This document shows positions 7,408 to 15,185 of a stretch of 64,000 bases of DNA, piece by piece; the stretch's first letter is position 1, and each line of letters opens with the position of its first letter. The notes under the pieces were generated by a model, which worked only from the letters and a program-made list of their open reading frames with translations, had not been told where the DNA came from and made no database searches. The stretch is from CAVRTM01 sp963696105 (GTDB taxonomy: Bacteria > Actinomycetota > Actinomycetes > Actinomycetales > Dermatophilaceae): the NCBI GenBank assembly GCA_963696105.1, contig CAVOIP010000005.1, forward strand, positions 1,240,001 to 1,304,000, written 5' to 3'. Both the position numbers and the translations under genes were made by a program.

Positions 7408-8298
7408 ATGAGTGAGTGGTTCCGGCCGGCTGGATCAGCCTCGCGGCACGGTTTCGACGTCGCGCTCGGCCCGAGGGAAGCGGGTTGGGAGCACACCGGC
7501 CTGAACGTCCTCACCCTCGCCCCCGGTGAGCGCCGCGAGATCAGGACCGGGGACTGCGAGTGGCTCGTGCTGCCGCTGGCCGGCAAGTGCAGGGTGGAGT
7601 CCGCGTCCGGCGACAAGGTCCTCTTCCTCGACGGCCGCCGTGACCCGTTCGCCGGCCCGACCGACTTCGCCTACGTCCCGCGCATGTCGCGCTTCGCCGT
7701 CGTCAGCACCGCCGGCGCCCGGCTGGCCATGCCCCACGCCAAGGCCGAGAACCAGCTGCCGTTCCGCCGCATCCCCGCCGAGGAGGTGGTGACCGAGCTC
7801 CGGGGCGCCGGCCAGGCCTCCCGCCAGGTCCGCAACTTCGGCACGCCGGACGTGCTCAACGCGGACTCGATGATCGCCTGTGAGGTGCTGACCCCGGCGG
7901 GGAACTGGTCCTCCTACCCGCCGCACAAGCACGACGAGGAGCACGAGGACCGCGAGAGCGAGCTCGAGGAGATCTACTACTTCGAGATGCGGGGGGCCGA
8001 CGCCTCGATGTCACGGGGTTCCCGACCGTTTGGCTACCAGCGCGTCTACGGCACGCGACTCCGGCCGATCAACGTGATGGCCGAGGTGCGCACGGGCGAC
8101 GTCGTCCTCGTGCCGCACGGCTGGCACGGTCCCTCGATGGCCCCGCCCGGCTACGACATGTACTACCTCAACGTCATGGCCGGCCCCGGGACCGAGCGTC
8201 AGTGGCTCATCTGCGACGACCCCGAGCATGCGTGGGTCCGCGAGACGTGGCAGTCGCAGAAGGTCGATCCCCGGCTGCCGTTCGAGGGTCGCCGCTGA
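7408..8298 (+). CDS. iolB: 5-deoxy-glucuronate isomerase
   Basis: A 296-residue IolB that converts 5-deoxy-glucuronate to 5-dehydro-2-deoxygluconate in inositol catabolism. Two cupin halves are visible: CEWLVLPLAGKCRVE and the metal-binding part YPPHKHDEEHEDRESELEE followed by VLVPHGWHGP and MYYLNVMAGP. The length is normal. The ATG at 7408 follows GGAGGT. It stands apart from the main iol genes, next to rplI, and is followed by a repeat array and an opposing DUF3500 gene. Confidence 0.96.
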   Translation: MSEWFRPAGSASRHGFDVALGPREAGWEHTGLNVLTLAPGERREIRTGDCEWLVLPLAGKCRVESASGDKVLFLDGRRDPFAGPTDFAYVPRMSRFAVVSTAGARLAMPHAKAENQLPFRRIPAEEVVTELRGAGQASRQVRNFGTPDVLNADSMIACEVLTPAGNWSSYPPHKHDEEHEDRESELEEIYYFEMRGADASMSRGSRPFGYQRVYGTRLRPINVMAEVRTGDVVLVPHGWHGPSMAPPGYDMYYLNVMAGPGTERQWLICDDPEHAWVRETWQSQKVDPRLPFEGRR

Positions 8299-8311
8299 CC
8301 TTTCGGACCTC

Positions 8312-8490
8312 GCACAACCCCTACCTTTGCGGGGTGGTGCCGCGCAGGACCCCTACTTTTGCGGGGTGGTGCCGCGCAGGACCCCTACTTTTGCGGGGTG
8401 GTGCCGCGCAGGACCCCTACCTTTGCGGGGTGGTGCCGCGCAGGACCCCTACTTTTGCGGGGTGGTGCCGCGCAGGACCCCTACCTTTGC
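8312..8490. repeat. 32-bp-period tandem repeat, 6 copies
   Basis: The 19-bp core GCAGGACCCCTACTTTTGC (with CTTT/TTTT variation; the first copy is more divergent) starts at 8312, 8344, 8376, 8408, 8440 and 8472, each followed by the 13-bp linker GGGGTGGTGCCGC. Read on the other strand, the core GCAAAAGTAGGGGTCCTGC matches the 5065 array at 15 of 19 positions with the same period. It lies between the convergent iolB and DUF3500 genes. Confidence 0.92.
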
Positions 8491-9473
8491 GGGGTGGCGG
8501 GGGCGTGGCCGGCGTGGTGGGCGGCGAGGAGGTCGGCACCCCAGTCGCCGCGCAGGTCGCGCCAGACGGTGTGGACGTGGTTCGCGTCGTCCTGGACGTT
8601 GTCGTACTCCAGCAGGAACGTCGGCGCCCGCACCGCGTAGTAGTGGCCGGCGCCCCGCTCCAGCGACCCCGCCCAGGCGAAGGTCGTCGCGTGCAGGTCC
8701 GGCCCCGTGACGCGCTGCCACGCGGTCCCGGCGAGAGCGGGGGTGAGCCGTTCGACGTAGAGCCGGAGCAGGCGCTGGAACACCTGGCGCTGTGCCGGCC
8801 GCATCTCACCGTGCGCGAGGCCGCGCGGAACGACGGAGGGGTCGGCGACCGGGTCGCGCCGCGTCGCAATGTCGGCCGGCGCGACCGGGTCGGTCACGGC
8901 CACCTCGAGCTGGTCGCCGTCCAGCAGCCCGAGCAGCTCACGGGCCAGGTCCTCCTCCAGCGGCAGGGTGCGCAGCCCCCGGGCAGGTCCGGCGGGCACG
9001 ACGGCCGGGTTGGCTCCGAAGAACTGCGGGGTGCCGGCCAGCCGGTCGCCCACGAGGGTCATGTGTACGGCGAGGTGGTGGCCGTTCACGCGCCATGCCC
9101 AGGGGCTCCGGTGGTCCGGCGTGCCGAGGACCCGCACCCAGAAGTGGCCGGGATGGCGGCGCTGCCAGCCGGCCTTGCCGGCGGACCGCTCCAGGTCCGC
9201 GAGCACGGACTCCAGCGCCATGATGTCGGCCGCCGTCCCGTGGCCCGCCGCGCTGAGGCCGGTGCCCAGCAGCGCCATCGCGAGGCGCTGCTGCTCCTCG
9301 CCCATCTCCCGCAGGGCGAGCCCCGGCCGGGAGCCGGGAAGGTAGGTCCACTGCCGACGGTCCGGTGTGTCGAACGCCGCAGTGGCGCGCACGCGCTGCT
9401 CCGGCGTCAGCGCCGACAGGAGGGCGCCGGCCGCCTCCCTCATCGCGGCGGCGGTTGTCGGGCTGTGGGTCAT
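8481..9473 (-). CDS. DUF3500 domain protein
   Basis: A 330-residue protein matching my recollection of DUF3500: HPGHFWVRVLGTPDHRSPWAWRVNGHHLAVHMTL, PQFFGANPA, and YYAVRAPTFLLEYDNVQDDANHVHTVWRDL near the end. No signal peptide or membrane span is evident. It lies inside the iol island beside gntR, in the same direction, so a link to inositol use is possible but unproven. The last codons and the TAG stop lie within the final copy of the tandem repeat. The nearest purine-rich site, GGAGGAGG, is rather far from the ATG. Confidence 0.8.
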   Translation of the reverse strand: MTHSPTTAAAMREAAGALLSALTPEQRVRATAAFDTPDRRQWTYLPGSRPGLALREMGEEQQRLAMALLGTGLSAAGHGTAADIMALESVLADLERSAGKAGWQRRHPGHFWVRVLGTPDHRSPWAWRVNGHHLAVHMTLVGDRLAGTPQFFGANPAVVPAGPARGLRTLPLEEDLARELLGLLDGDQLEVAVTDPVAPADIATRRDPVADPSVVPRGLAHGEMRPAQRQVFQRLLRLYVERLTPALAGTAWQRVTGPDLHATTFAWAGSLERGAGHYYAVRAPTFLLEYDNVQDDANHVHTVWRDLRGDWGADLLAAHHAGHAPATPQR

Positions 9474-9510
9474 GGGCGGCAGCCTCCTCCGGGGATCGTT
9501 CGCCCGGCGC

Positions 9511-10251
9511 TCAGCGCTCGTGGACCGTGACGTCGATCGCGTACTGCTCCGCGCGGTAGCAGTGGTCGCCGTACTCGACCGGCTCGCCCTCGGCGTCGTA
9601 CGCGCTGCGCGTCATCGTCAGCAGCGGCTCGGCCTTGCGCAGGCGCAGGAGCCTGCGGTCCTCCACGCCCGCGTTGCGGGCGCCGATCGTCTGTCGCGCC
9701 ACCGCCGGCCGCACGCCGCGGGCCCGCAGCAGGGCATAGAGACCGTCGGACTGCAGCTGCTCGCGCGTCAGGTCGGCGAACTGCGGCGGCAGCCAGTTGC
9801 GCAGGACCGCCAAGGGCGCGTCGCCGGCGTAGCGCACCCGCACCATGGCGACCAGCGGGGTGTGCGGCGGGAGCCCGAACGCCGCCGCGGCCCGTTCGTC
9901 CTGCGCGTCGGTGACCAGGCTCAGCACCTCGGTGCGCGGCTGGCGACCGTCGCGCGCCAGGTCCTCGTACAGGCTGGTGAGCTCGGCGCGGCGGTGCACC
10001 ATCTGCTTGGCGACGGTCGTGCCGATGCCGCGCCGGCGGACCAGCATCCCCTGCGTCACCAGCTCGGCGATGGCCCGGCGCACGGTCGGCCGGGACAGGC
10101 CCAGCCGCTCGGCCAGCGCCAGCTCGTTCTCGAAGGCGTCACCGGGGCTGAGCGTCCCGGTGTCGATGGCGGCGGAGAGCTGCTCGGCCAGCTGGTGGTA
10201 GAGCGGCACCGGGCTCGCGCGGTCGATCTGGACCGGCAGGCTCACAGGCAT
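9511..10251 (-). CDS. GntR/HutC-family regulator (probable iol repressor)
   Basis: A 246-residue regulator with a GntR winged helix (about 14-80; PLYHQLAEQLSAAIDTG, LGLSRPTVRRAIAELVTQG, GIGTTVA) and a UTRA effector domain (about 95-240). HutC-type proteins usually sense pathway intermediates and repress neighbouring operons. It diverges from the iolE-like gene across a gap with a TGTCACGACA palindrome that recurs before iolA. Its own promoter reads TTGCGA-17 bp-TAGCAT, 6 nt from the ATG, so the mRNA is probably leaderless. Inducer is inferred to be an inositol-pathway intermediate. Confidence 0.9.
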   Translation of the reverse strand: MPVSLPVQIDRASPVPLYHQLAEQLSAAIDTGTLSPGDAFENELALAERLGLSRPTVRRAIAELVTQGMLVRRRGIGTTVAKQMVHRRAELTSLYEDLARDGRQPRTEVLSLVTDAQDERAAAAFGLPPHTPLVAMVRVRYAGDAPLAVLRNWLPPQFADLTREQLQSDGLYALLRARGVRPAVARQTIGARNAGVEDRRLLRLRKAEPLLTMTRSAYDAEGEPVEYGDHCYRAEQYAIDVTVHER

Positions 10252-10257
10252 GCGCTG

Positions 10258-10286
10258 ATGCTAATGAGGCACCGACTATGTCGCAA
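10258..10286 (-). promoter_or_regulatory. gntR promoter (leaderless)
   Basis: On the minus strand, TTGCGA (10286-10281), 17 bp, then TAGCAT (10263-10258), with 6 nt to the ATG. Spacing and boxes fit a sigma-70-type actinobacterial promoter. Confidence 0.65.
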
Positions 10287-10294
10287 CGTGAGAA

Positions 10295-10304
10295 TGTCAC
10301 GACA
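10295..10304. promoter_or_regulatory. GntR operator at the gntR/iolE divergent promoter
   Basis: TGTCACGACA, within AGAATGTCACGACAA. It lies between the gntR -35 (9 bp away) and a TTGACA -35 (10311-10316) for the rightward iol genes. The same extended sequence AGAATGTCANGACAA recurs before iolA. A single site could repress both promoters. Confidence 0.7.
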
Positions 10305-10310
10305 ATATGG

Positions 10311-10340
10311 TTGACAGCACGGAGTCGGCCCGACCACGCT
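10311..10340 (+). promoter_or_regulatory. iolE promoter candidate
   Basis: A perfect TTGACA -35 (10311-10316) follows the operator. The matching -10 is weak (CACGCT at 10335-10340 with an 18-bp spacer). Confidence 0.4.
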
Positions 10341-10383
10341 GGGCCGGTCGCGCAGGTCCGACGCCGTTCGCCCCGGAGAGGTC

Positions 10384-10431
10384 ATGGGCATGCACGCCAG
10401 CTCGCTGGACACCATCGAGGTCACGCCATGA
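10384..10431 (+). CDS. Possible 15-residue leader peptide before iolE
   Basis: MGMHASSLDTIEVTP, with a good GGAGAGG site upstream. Its TGA overlaps the iolE-like start as ATGA. It could couple translation, but may be chance; no comparison with relatives was possible. Confidence 0.25.
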   Translation: MGMHASSLDTIEVTP

Positions 10432-11318
10432 GGCGCCCCCTGCGCGAGCGCATCGCCGCGGCGCCGATCTCGTGGGGGGTGTGCGAGGTGCCCGGCTGGG
10501 GGTGGCAGTACGACGCCGCCACCGTGCTCGACCAGATGCGCGAGGTGGGCCTCGTGGCCACGGAGTTCGGGCCGGCGGGCTTCCTGCCGGAGGAGCCGGG
10601 CGCCAGGGCAAAAGTACTGGCGGACAACGGTCTTCATGCCGTTGGCGGGTTCGTCCCCGCGGTCCTGCACGACCCGGCGCACGACCCCGTTCCCGCAGTC
10701 CGGGCCACCCTGGAGGCCTTCGTCGAGGCGGGGGCCCGCACCCTGGTGCTCGCCGCGGCGACCGGACAGGAGGGGTACGACGCGCGCCCGGTCCTGGACG
10801 AGGCGGGCTGGTCGACGCTGCTGGGCAACCTGGGCCGGTTGGCCGACCTGGCGATGGAGGTGGGCGTCACCGCGACCCTGCACCCGCACGTCGGCACGAT
10901 GGTGGAGGACGCCGCCGAGGTGCAGCGCGTGCTCGAGGACAGTGCCATCGGTCTGTGCCTGGACACCGGGCACCTGCTCATCGGCGGGGCGGACCCCGTG
11001 GCGCTGGCGCGCGACCACGCCGCGCGGATCCGGCACACCCACCTCAAGGACGTCGACGCCGGCTGGGCCGCACGGGTGCGCTCGGGTGAGGTCGGCTACA
11101 CCGAGGCCGTCCGGCAGGGGATGTACAGGCCGCTCGGCGAGGGGGACATCGATCTCGCCGCCATCGTCGGCTCGCTGGAGGCGGCCGGCTACGCCGGGTG
11201 GTACGTCCTGGAGCAGGACACCATCCTGGGTCGACGCCCGGCGGGTGCGGCCGAGGAGCCGCTGGCCGACGTGCGCGCCAGCATCGCCCACCTGCTGACC
11301 CTCGCCGCCACCGGCTGA
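10428..11318 (+). CDS. iolE: Inosose dehydratase / sugar-phosphate isomerase-like TIM barrel
   Basis: A 296-residue AP-endonuclease-2-type TIM barrel. It begins ...APISWGVCEVPGWGWQ, as I recall for proteins annotated as 2-keto-myo-inositol dehydratase in actinomycetes. Metal-ligand candidates are visible in TLHPHVGTMVE, LDTGHLL, HTHLKDVD and LEQDT. The dehydratase would turn scyllo-inosose into the diketone substrate of IolD. It is the first gene rightward from the gntR operator. A second related protein lies at 13123, so which one is the dehydratase and which an isomerase cannot be settled. The ATG at 10428 is favoured because the barrel begins just after it. Confidence 0.78.
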   Translation: MRRPLRERIAAAPISWGVCEVPGWGWQYDAATVLDQMREVGLVATEFGPAGFLPEEPGARAKVLADNGLHAVGGFVPAVLHDPAHDPVPAVRATLEAFVEAGARTLVLAAATGQEGYDARPVLDEAGWSTLLGNLGRLADLAMEVGVTATLHPHVGTMVEDAAEVQRVLEDSAIGLCLDTGHLLIGGADPVALARDHAARIRHTHLKDVDAGWAARVRSGEVGYTEAVRQGMYRPLGEGDIDLAAIVGSLEAAGYAGWYVLEQDTILGRRPAGAAEEPLADVRASIAHLLTLAATG

Positions 11319-11357
11319 GGGCCGTCCCGCCATCCTGACCACCCAGCACTGTAAGAA

Positions 11358-11401
11358 TGTCAGGACAAAGTATTGACGCTGGCGTGGGCGGCTGCTTCTA
11401 T
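11358..11401 (+). promoter_or_regulatory. iolA promoter with GntR operator
   Basis: TGTCAGGACA (11358-11367) lies directly before a TTGACG -35 (11373-11378); TTCTAT (11396-11401) is a weak -10 with a 17-bp spacer. The operator context AGAATGTCANGACAA matches that at 10291-10305. The mRNA leader would be about 190 nt, with nothing else recognised. Confidence 0.6.
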
Positions 11402-11600
11402 GACTTGTGACCCGGGTCACCAGGACAGTCCCTGACCCGCACCGGTCCGAGGGCTCCGGCCCCCGGCCCCTTCCGGGCTCAGCCCCGGACCCCACCGGCC
11501 CTCCCGGTGCAGCGCACCGGCCGTACGACGCCTCTCCTCATCGCGGCAACCCCTCGATCACCGCACCTCCGGCGCAGCCCGACGTCAAGGAGCTCCTCCT

Positions 11601-13097
11601 GTGAAGACCATTGAGCACTGGATCGGTGGCACCACCACCTCAGGCACCTCGAGCCGCACCGCACCGGTGTGGGACCCCGCGACCGGAGAGCAGCAGCGGC
11701 AGGTGGTGCTGGGCAGCGCACAGGACGTCGACGACGCCGTACGCAGTGGGCTCGAGGCGTTCGAGGAGTGGTCCCAGGCGTCGCTGAGCCGGCGCTCGAA
11801 GGTGCTCTTCGCCTTCCGCGAGCTCGTCAACGCCTCCGTGGACGAGCTGGCCGAGCTGGTCACCAGCGAGCACGGCAAGGTCCTCTCCGACGCCCGCGGC
11901 GAGGTGCTGCGAGGGCTGGAGGTCATCGAGTTCGCCTGCGGCATACCGCATCTGCTCAAAGGCGACTTCTCGGACCAGGTCTCCACGAACGTGGACACGT
12001 ACTCGTTCCGCGAGCCGCTCGGGGTGGTGGCCGGCATCACGCCGTTCAACTTCCCGGTGATGGTCCCCATGTGGATGCACCCGGTTGCCATCGCCTGCGG
12101 CAACGCCTTCGTCCTCAAGCCGAGCGAGCGCGACCCCTCGCCATCGCTGCTCGTGGCCGAGCTGTGGCGGCAGGCCGGCCTGCCGGACGGCGTCTTCAAC
12201 GTCGTGCACGGTGACAAGGAGGCCGTGGACACGCTGCTGGACCACCCCGACGTCGCGGCGGTCTCGTTTGTCGGCTCCACCCCGATCGCGCAGCACATCC
12301 ACCGTCGGGCCACGGCGAACGGCAAGCGCGTCCAGGCCCTCGGCGGCGCCAAGAACCACGCCGTCGTCCTGCCCGACGCGGACGTCAACTTCGCGGCGGA
12401 CCACCTCGCTGCCGCGGCGTTCGGCTCGGCCGGCGAGCGGTGCATGGCCGTCTCCGCCGCTGTGGCCGTCGGCGCGGCGGGGAACGCCATCGTCGAGGCC
12501 GTGAACGACCGGGCCACCGCGGTCACCGTCGGCCCCGGCATCGACCCGGCCAGCGAGATGGGCCCGGTGATCACCCCGGAGTCCCGGTCCCGCATCGTCG
12601 ACCTCATCGGCACCGGGGAGAAGCAGGGGGCCCGGATCACCGTGGACGGGCGCGACCTGGTCGTGCCCGGGGCCGAGGGCGGCTTCTTCGTCGGTCCCAC
12701 GGTGATCGACGAGGTGACGACGGCCATGGACGTCTACACCCAGGAGATCTTCGGGCCGGTGCTGTCGGTGCTGCGGGTCGAGACCGTCGACGACGCGATC
12801 GCCCTGGTCAACGCCAACCCCTACGGCAACGGCACGGCGATCTTCACCAACAGCGGGGAGGCCGCCCGACGGTTCCAGCGCGGCGTCCACGTCGGCATGA
12901 TCGGCATCAACGTGCCGGTGCCGGTGCCCATGGCCTACTACTCCTTCGGCGGGTGGAAGGACTCGCTGTTCGGCGACAAGCACGTCCACGGGCCAGAGGG
13001 CGTGTCGTTCTACACGCGGGCCAAGGTCGTGACCGCCCGCTGGCCGCACGTCGAGCACAGCTCCGAGGCGAGCTTCCACTTCCCCACGTCCGCGTGA
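11601..13097 (+). CDS. iolA: CoA-acylating (methyl)malonate-semialdehyde dehydrogenase
   Basis: A 498-residue aldehyde dehydrogenase of the MmsA/IolA type. It oxidises malonate semialdehyde to acetyl-CoA and CO2 in the last iol step. Seen: PLGVVAGITPFNFPVMVPMW, FVLKPSERDPS, the NAD-binding FVGSTPIAQHI, the catalytic Cys281 in SAGERCMAV, and EIFGPVLSVLR. The GERCMA context is typical of MmsA rather than other aldehyde dehydrogenases. The GTG start follows AAGGAG. It has its own operator-bearing promoter and leads a run of transporter and catabolic genes. Confidence 0.95.
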   Translation: MKTIEHWIGGTTTSGTSSRTAPVWDPATGEQQRQVVLGSAQDVDDAVRSGLEAFEEWSQASLSRRSKVLFAFRELVNASVDELAELVTSEHGKVLSDARGEVLRGLEVIEFACGIPHLLKGDFSDQVSTNVDTYSFREPLGVVAGITPFNFPVMVPMWMHPVAIACGNAFVLKPSERDPSPSLLVAELWRQAGLPDGVFNVVHGDKEAVDTLLDHPDVAAVSFVGSTPIAQHIHRRATANGKRVQALGGAKNHAVVLPDADVNFAADHLAAAAFGSAGERCMAVSAAVAVGAAGNAIVEAVNDRATAVTVGPGIDPASEMGPVITPESRSRIVDLIGTGEKQGARITVDGRDLVVPGAEGGFFVGPTVIDEVTTAMDVYTQEIFGPVLSVLRVETVDDAIALVNANPYGNGTAIFTNSGEAARRFQRGVHVGMIGINVPVPVPMAYYSFGGWKDSLFGDKHVHGPEGVSFYTRAKVVTARWPHVEHSSEASFHFPTSA

Positions 13098-13122
13098 CGC
13101 CGAGACCGTCCAGGAGCCGCAG

Positions 13123-14064
13123 ATGACGACGACCCCCGTACCCGGCGCAGACCTCTCGCGGCTGCGCCTCGGCACCGCACCGGACTCGTGGGGGGTCTGG
13201 TTCCCCGACGACCCGCACCAGGTGCCCTGGCAGCGCTTCCTCGACGAGGTCGTCGAGGGTGGTTACCGCTGGATCGAGCTCGGTCCCTACGGCTACCTGC
13301 CCACTGACCCGGCGCAGCTGCAGGACGAGCTGGGCCGGCGCGGGCTCCAGCTCTCCGGCGGGGCGGTGTTCGCCGGGCTGCACCGCGGGGCGGAGGCCTA
13401 CGAGCAGGCGGTGCAGGACTGCCGGACCGAGGCGCGGCTGCTGGCCGCGCTGGGCGCCCGCCACCTCGTCCTGCTGCCCGAGCAGTACACGGACATGCAC
13501 AGCGGCAGCGCCCTGGAGCCCGGCGAGCTGGAGCCGGCGCAGTGGAACGACCTCGTCAGCGGCATGTCCCGGCTCGGCAAGGTCCTGCAGGAGGAGTCCG
13601 GCATGCAGCTGGTCTTCCACCCGCACGCCGACAGCCACGTCGACACCCAGCCGCGGGTCGAGCGGCTGCTGCAGGACACCGACTCCACGTCCGTCTCGCT
13701 GTGCCTCGACACCGGCCACATCTCCTACTGCGGCGGCGACAACCTCGAGATCATCCGCGCGTTCCCCGAGCGGATCGGGTACGTCCACCTCAAGCAGGTC
13801 GACCCCGAGGTCGTCCGCCGGGTGCGCGAGGAGTCGCTGTCGTTCGCCGACGCGGTGAAGCTCGGCGCGATGGTCGAGCCACCGACCGGGATCCCGGCGA
13901 TGGAGCCCCTGCTGCAGGAGCTCGGGCGGCTCGACGCCGACCTGTTCGCCATCGTCGAGCAGGACCTCTACCCCTGCGAGCCCGACGTGCCCCTCCCGGT
14001 GGCGACGCGCACCCGCTCCTACCTCAACGGCTGCGGGCTCGGTCCCGCGCCCCGACGTCGATGA
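13123..14064 (+). CDS. IolE/IolI-like sugar-phosphate isomerase TIM barrel
   Basis: A 313-residue AP-endonuclease-2-type TIM barrel starting LGTAPDSWGVWFPDDPHQVPW, with YRWIELGPYGYLP. Metal ligands are suggested by LVFHPHADSHVDT, LCLDTGHISYCGGDN, VHLKQVD and IVEQDLY. It is the second such protein in the island and is related to the 10428 protein, with which it shares an SWGV motif. Likely a dehydratase or isomerase acting on inososes; IolI would allow use of another inositol isomer. It lies 25 bp after iolA and precedes the transporter. Confidence 0.72.
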   Translation: MTTTPVPGADLSRLRLGTAPDSWGVWFPDDPHQVPWQRFLDEVVEGGYRWIELGPYGYLPTDPAQLQDELGRRGLQLSGGAVFAGLHRGAEAYEQAVQDCRTEARLLAALGARHLVLLPEQYTDMHSGSALEPGELEPAQWNDLVSGMSRLGKVLQEESGMQLVFHPHADSHVDTQPRVERLLQDTDSTSVSLCLDTGHISYCGGDNLEIIRAFPERIGYVHLKQVDPEVVRRVREESLSFADAVKLGAMVEPPTGIPAMEPLLQELGRLDADLFAIVEQDLYPCEPDVPLPVATRTRSYLNGCGLGPAPRRR

Positions 14065-14123
14065 CGTTCCACCCTCAAGGACGGCCCGGCGTCCTGCCGC
14101 CGCCACGACAGAAGGAAGGCATC

Positions 14124-15125
14124 ATGAAGCCAGGTCTCTCGCGCAAGCGAACCACCATGCTCGTGGCCACGACGACAGTCCTGGCGGCCGGCCTGGCGGC
14201 CTGCAGCAGCGGCGGCGCCCCCAGCACCAGCTCTTCGGCCAGCGGCGCAGCCGGGGGCGGAGGCAACTCTGGCTACACCTTCGCCATGATCACCCACGAG
14301 ACACCCGGGGACACCTTCTGGGACCGCATCAAGGCCGGGGCCCAGCAGGCCGCCAAGGACACGGGGTCGACGCTGAAGTACTCGGCTGACCCCGATGCCA
14401 CCAAGCAGGCAGTCCTCATCCAGAACGCCATCGACTCCAAGGTCGACGGCATCGCCACCACCCTGGTCACCCCGGACGCACTCATCCCGACCATCAAGAA
14501 GGCCATCGCGGCGGGGATTCCCGTCGACACCTTCAACTCCGGGATCAACTACTTCCAGCAGGCTGGGTCACTGACGCACTTCGCCTCCGACGAGCGGCTC
14601 GGCGGCCAGGCCGTCGGCAAGAGGGCCGCTGCGGCGGGCGCCACGAAGATCCTGTGCACCATCCAGCAGGCCGGGTCCGTGGCGCTGGAAGACCGCTGCG
14701 CCGGCGTGAAGGACTCGTTCCCCAACACCGTGAACATGCAGGTCAACGGCGCCGACGACTCAGCCGTCACCTCCGCCATCCAGGCGAAGCTGTCCGAGGA
14801 CAAGTCCATCAACTGGATCGTCACCCTCGGCGCCCCGCAGGCTCTGGACGCGATCAAGGCAGAGCAGGGCGCGGGGTCCACGGCGAAGATCGGCACGTTC
14901 GACACCAACCCGGACGCGGCTCAGGCCGTGAAGGACGGCAAGATCCAGTTCTTCGTCGACCAGCAGCCATACCTGCAGGGCTACATGGCCATCACCCAGC
15001 TGTACCTGTTCAAGAAGAACGGCAACATCCTCGGCGGTGGCAAGGCCGTGCTGACGGGTCCGTCGTTCGTCGACAAGAGCAACATCGCGCAGATCCTCCC
15101 GTTCGTGAAGCAGAACACCCGCTAA
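14124..15125 (+). CDS. ABC sugar transporter substrate-binding lipoprotein
   Basis: A 333-residue binding protein with an N-terminal lipoprotein signal (about 1-26; lipobox LAAC before SSGGAPS), then a Ser/Gly linker and a periplasmic-binding-protein-1 fold of the ribose type (FAMITHETPGDTFWDRIKAGAQQAA, DGIATTLVTPDALIPTIKKA, GIPVDTFNSG, IGTFDTNPDAAQAV). Expected to capture inositol outside the membrane for the permease and ATPase that follow. An AAGGAAGG site precedes the ATG. The substrate is inferred from context. Confidence 0.92.
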   Translation: MKPGLSRKRTTMLVATTTVLAAGLAACSSGGAPSTSSSASGAAGGGGNSGYTFAMITHETPGDTFWDRIKAGAQQAAKDTGSTLKYSADPDATKQAVLIQNAIDSKVDGIATTLVTPDALIPTIKKAIAAGIPVDTFNSGINYFQQAGSLTHFASDERLGGQAVGKRAAAAGATKILCTIQQAGSVALEDRCAGVKDSFPNTVNMQVNGADDSAVTSAIQAKLSEDKSINWIVTLGAPQALDAIKAEQGAGSTAKIGTFDTNPDAAQAVKDGKIQFFVDQQPYLQGYMAITQLYLFKKNGNILGGGKAVLTGPSFVDKSNIAQILPFVKQNTR

Positions 15126-15185
15126 CCCTCCTGTGGGGGCCGGGTCGTGCCGATCCGGCCCCCGCCGAACAGCACTGGAGCTGTC

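Noticed and set aside
8312..8490. CRISPR array
   Set aside because: The linkers between repeats are identical rather than unique spacers, units are only 19+13 bp, and no cas genes lie nearby.
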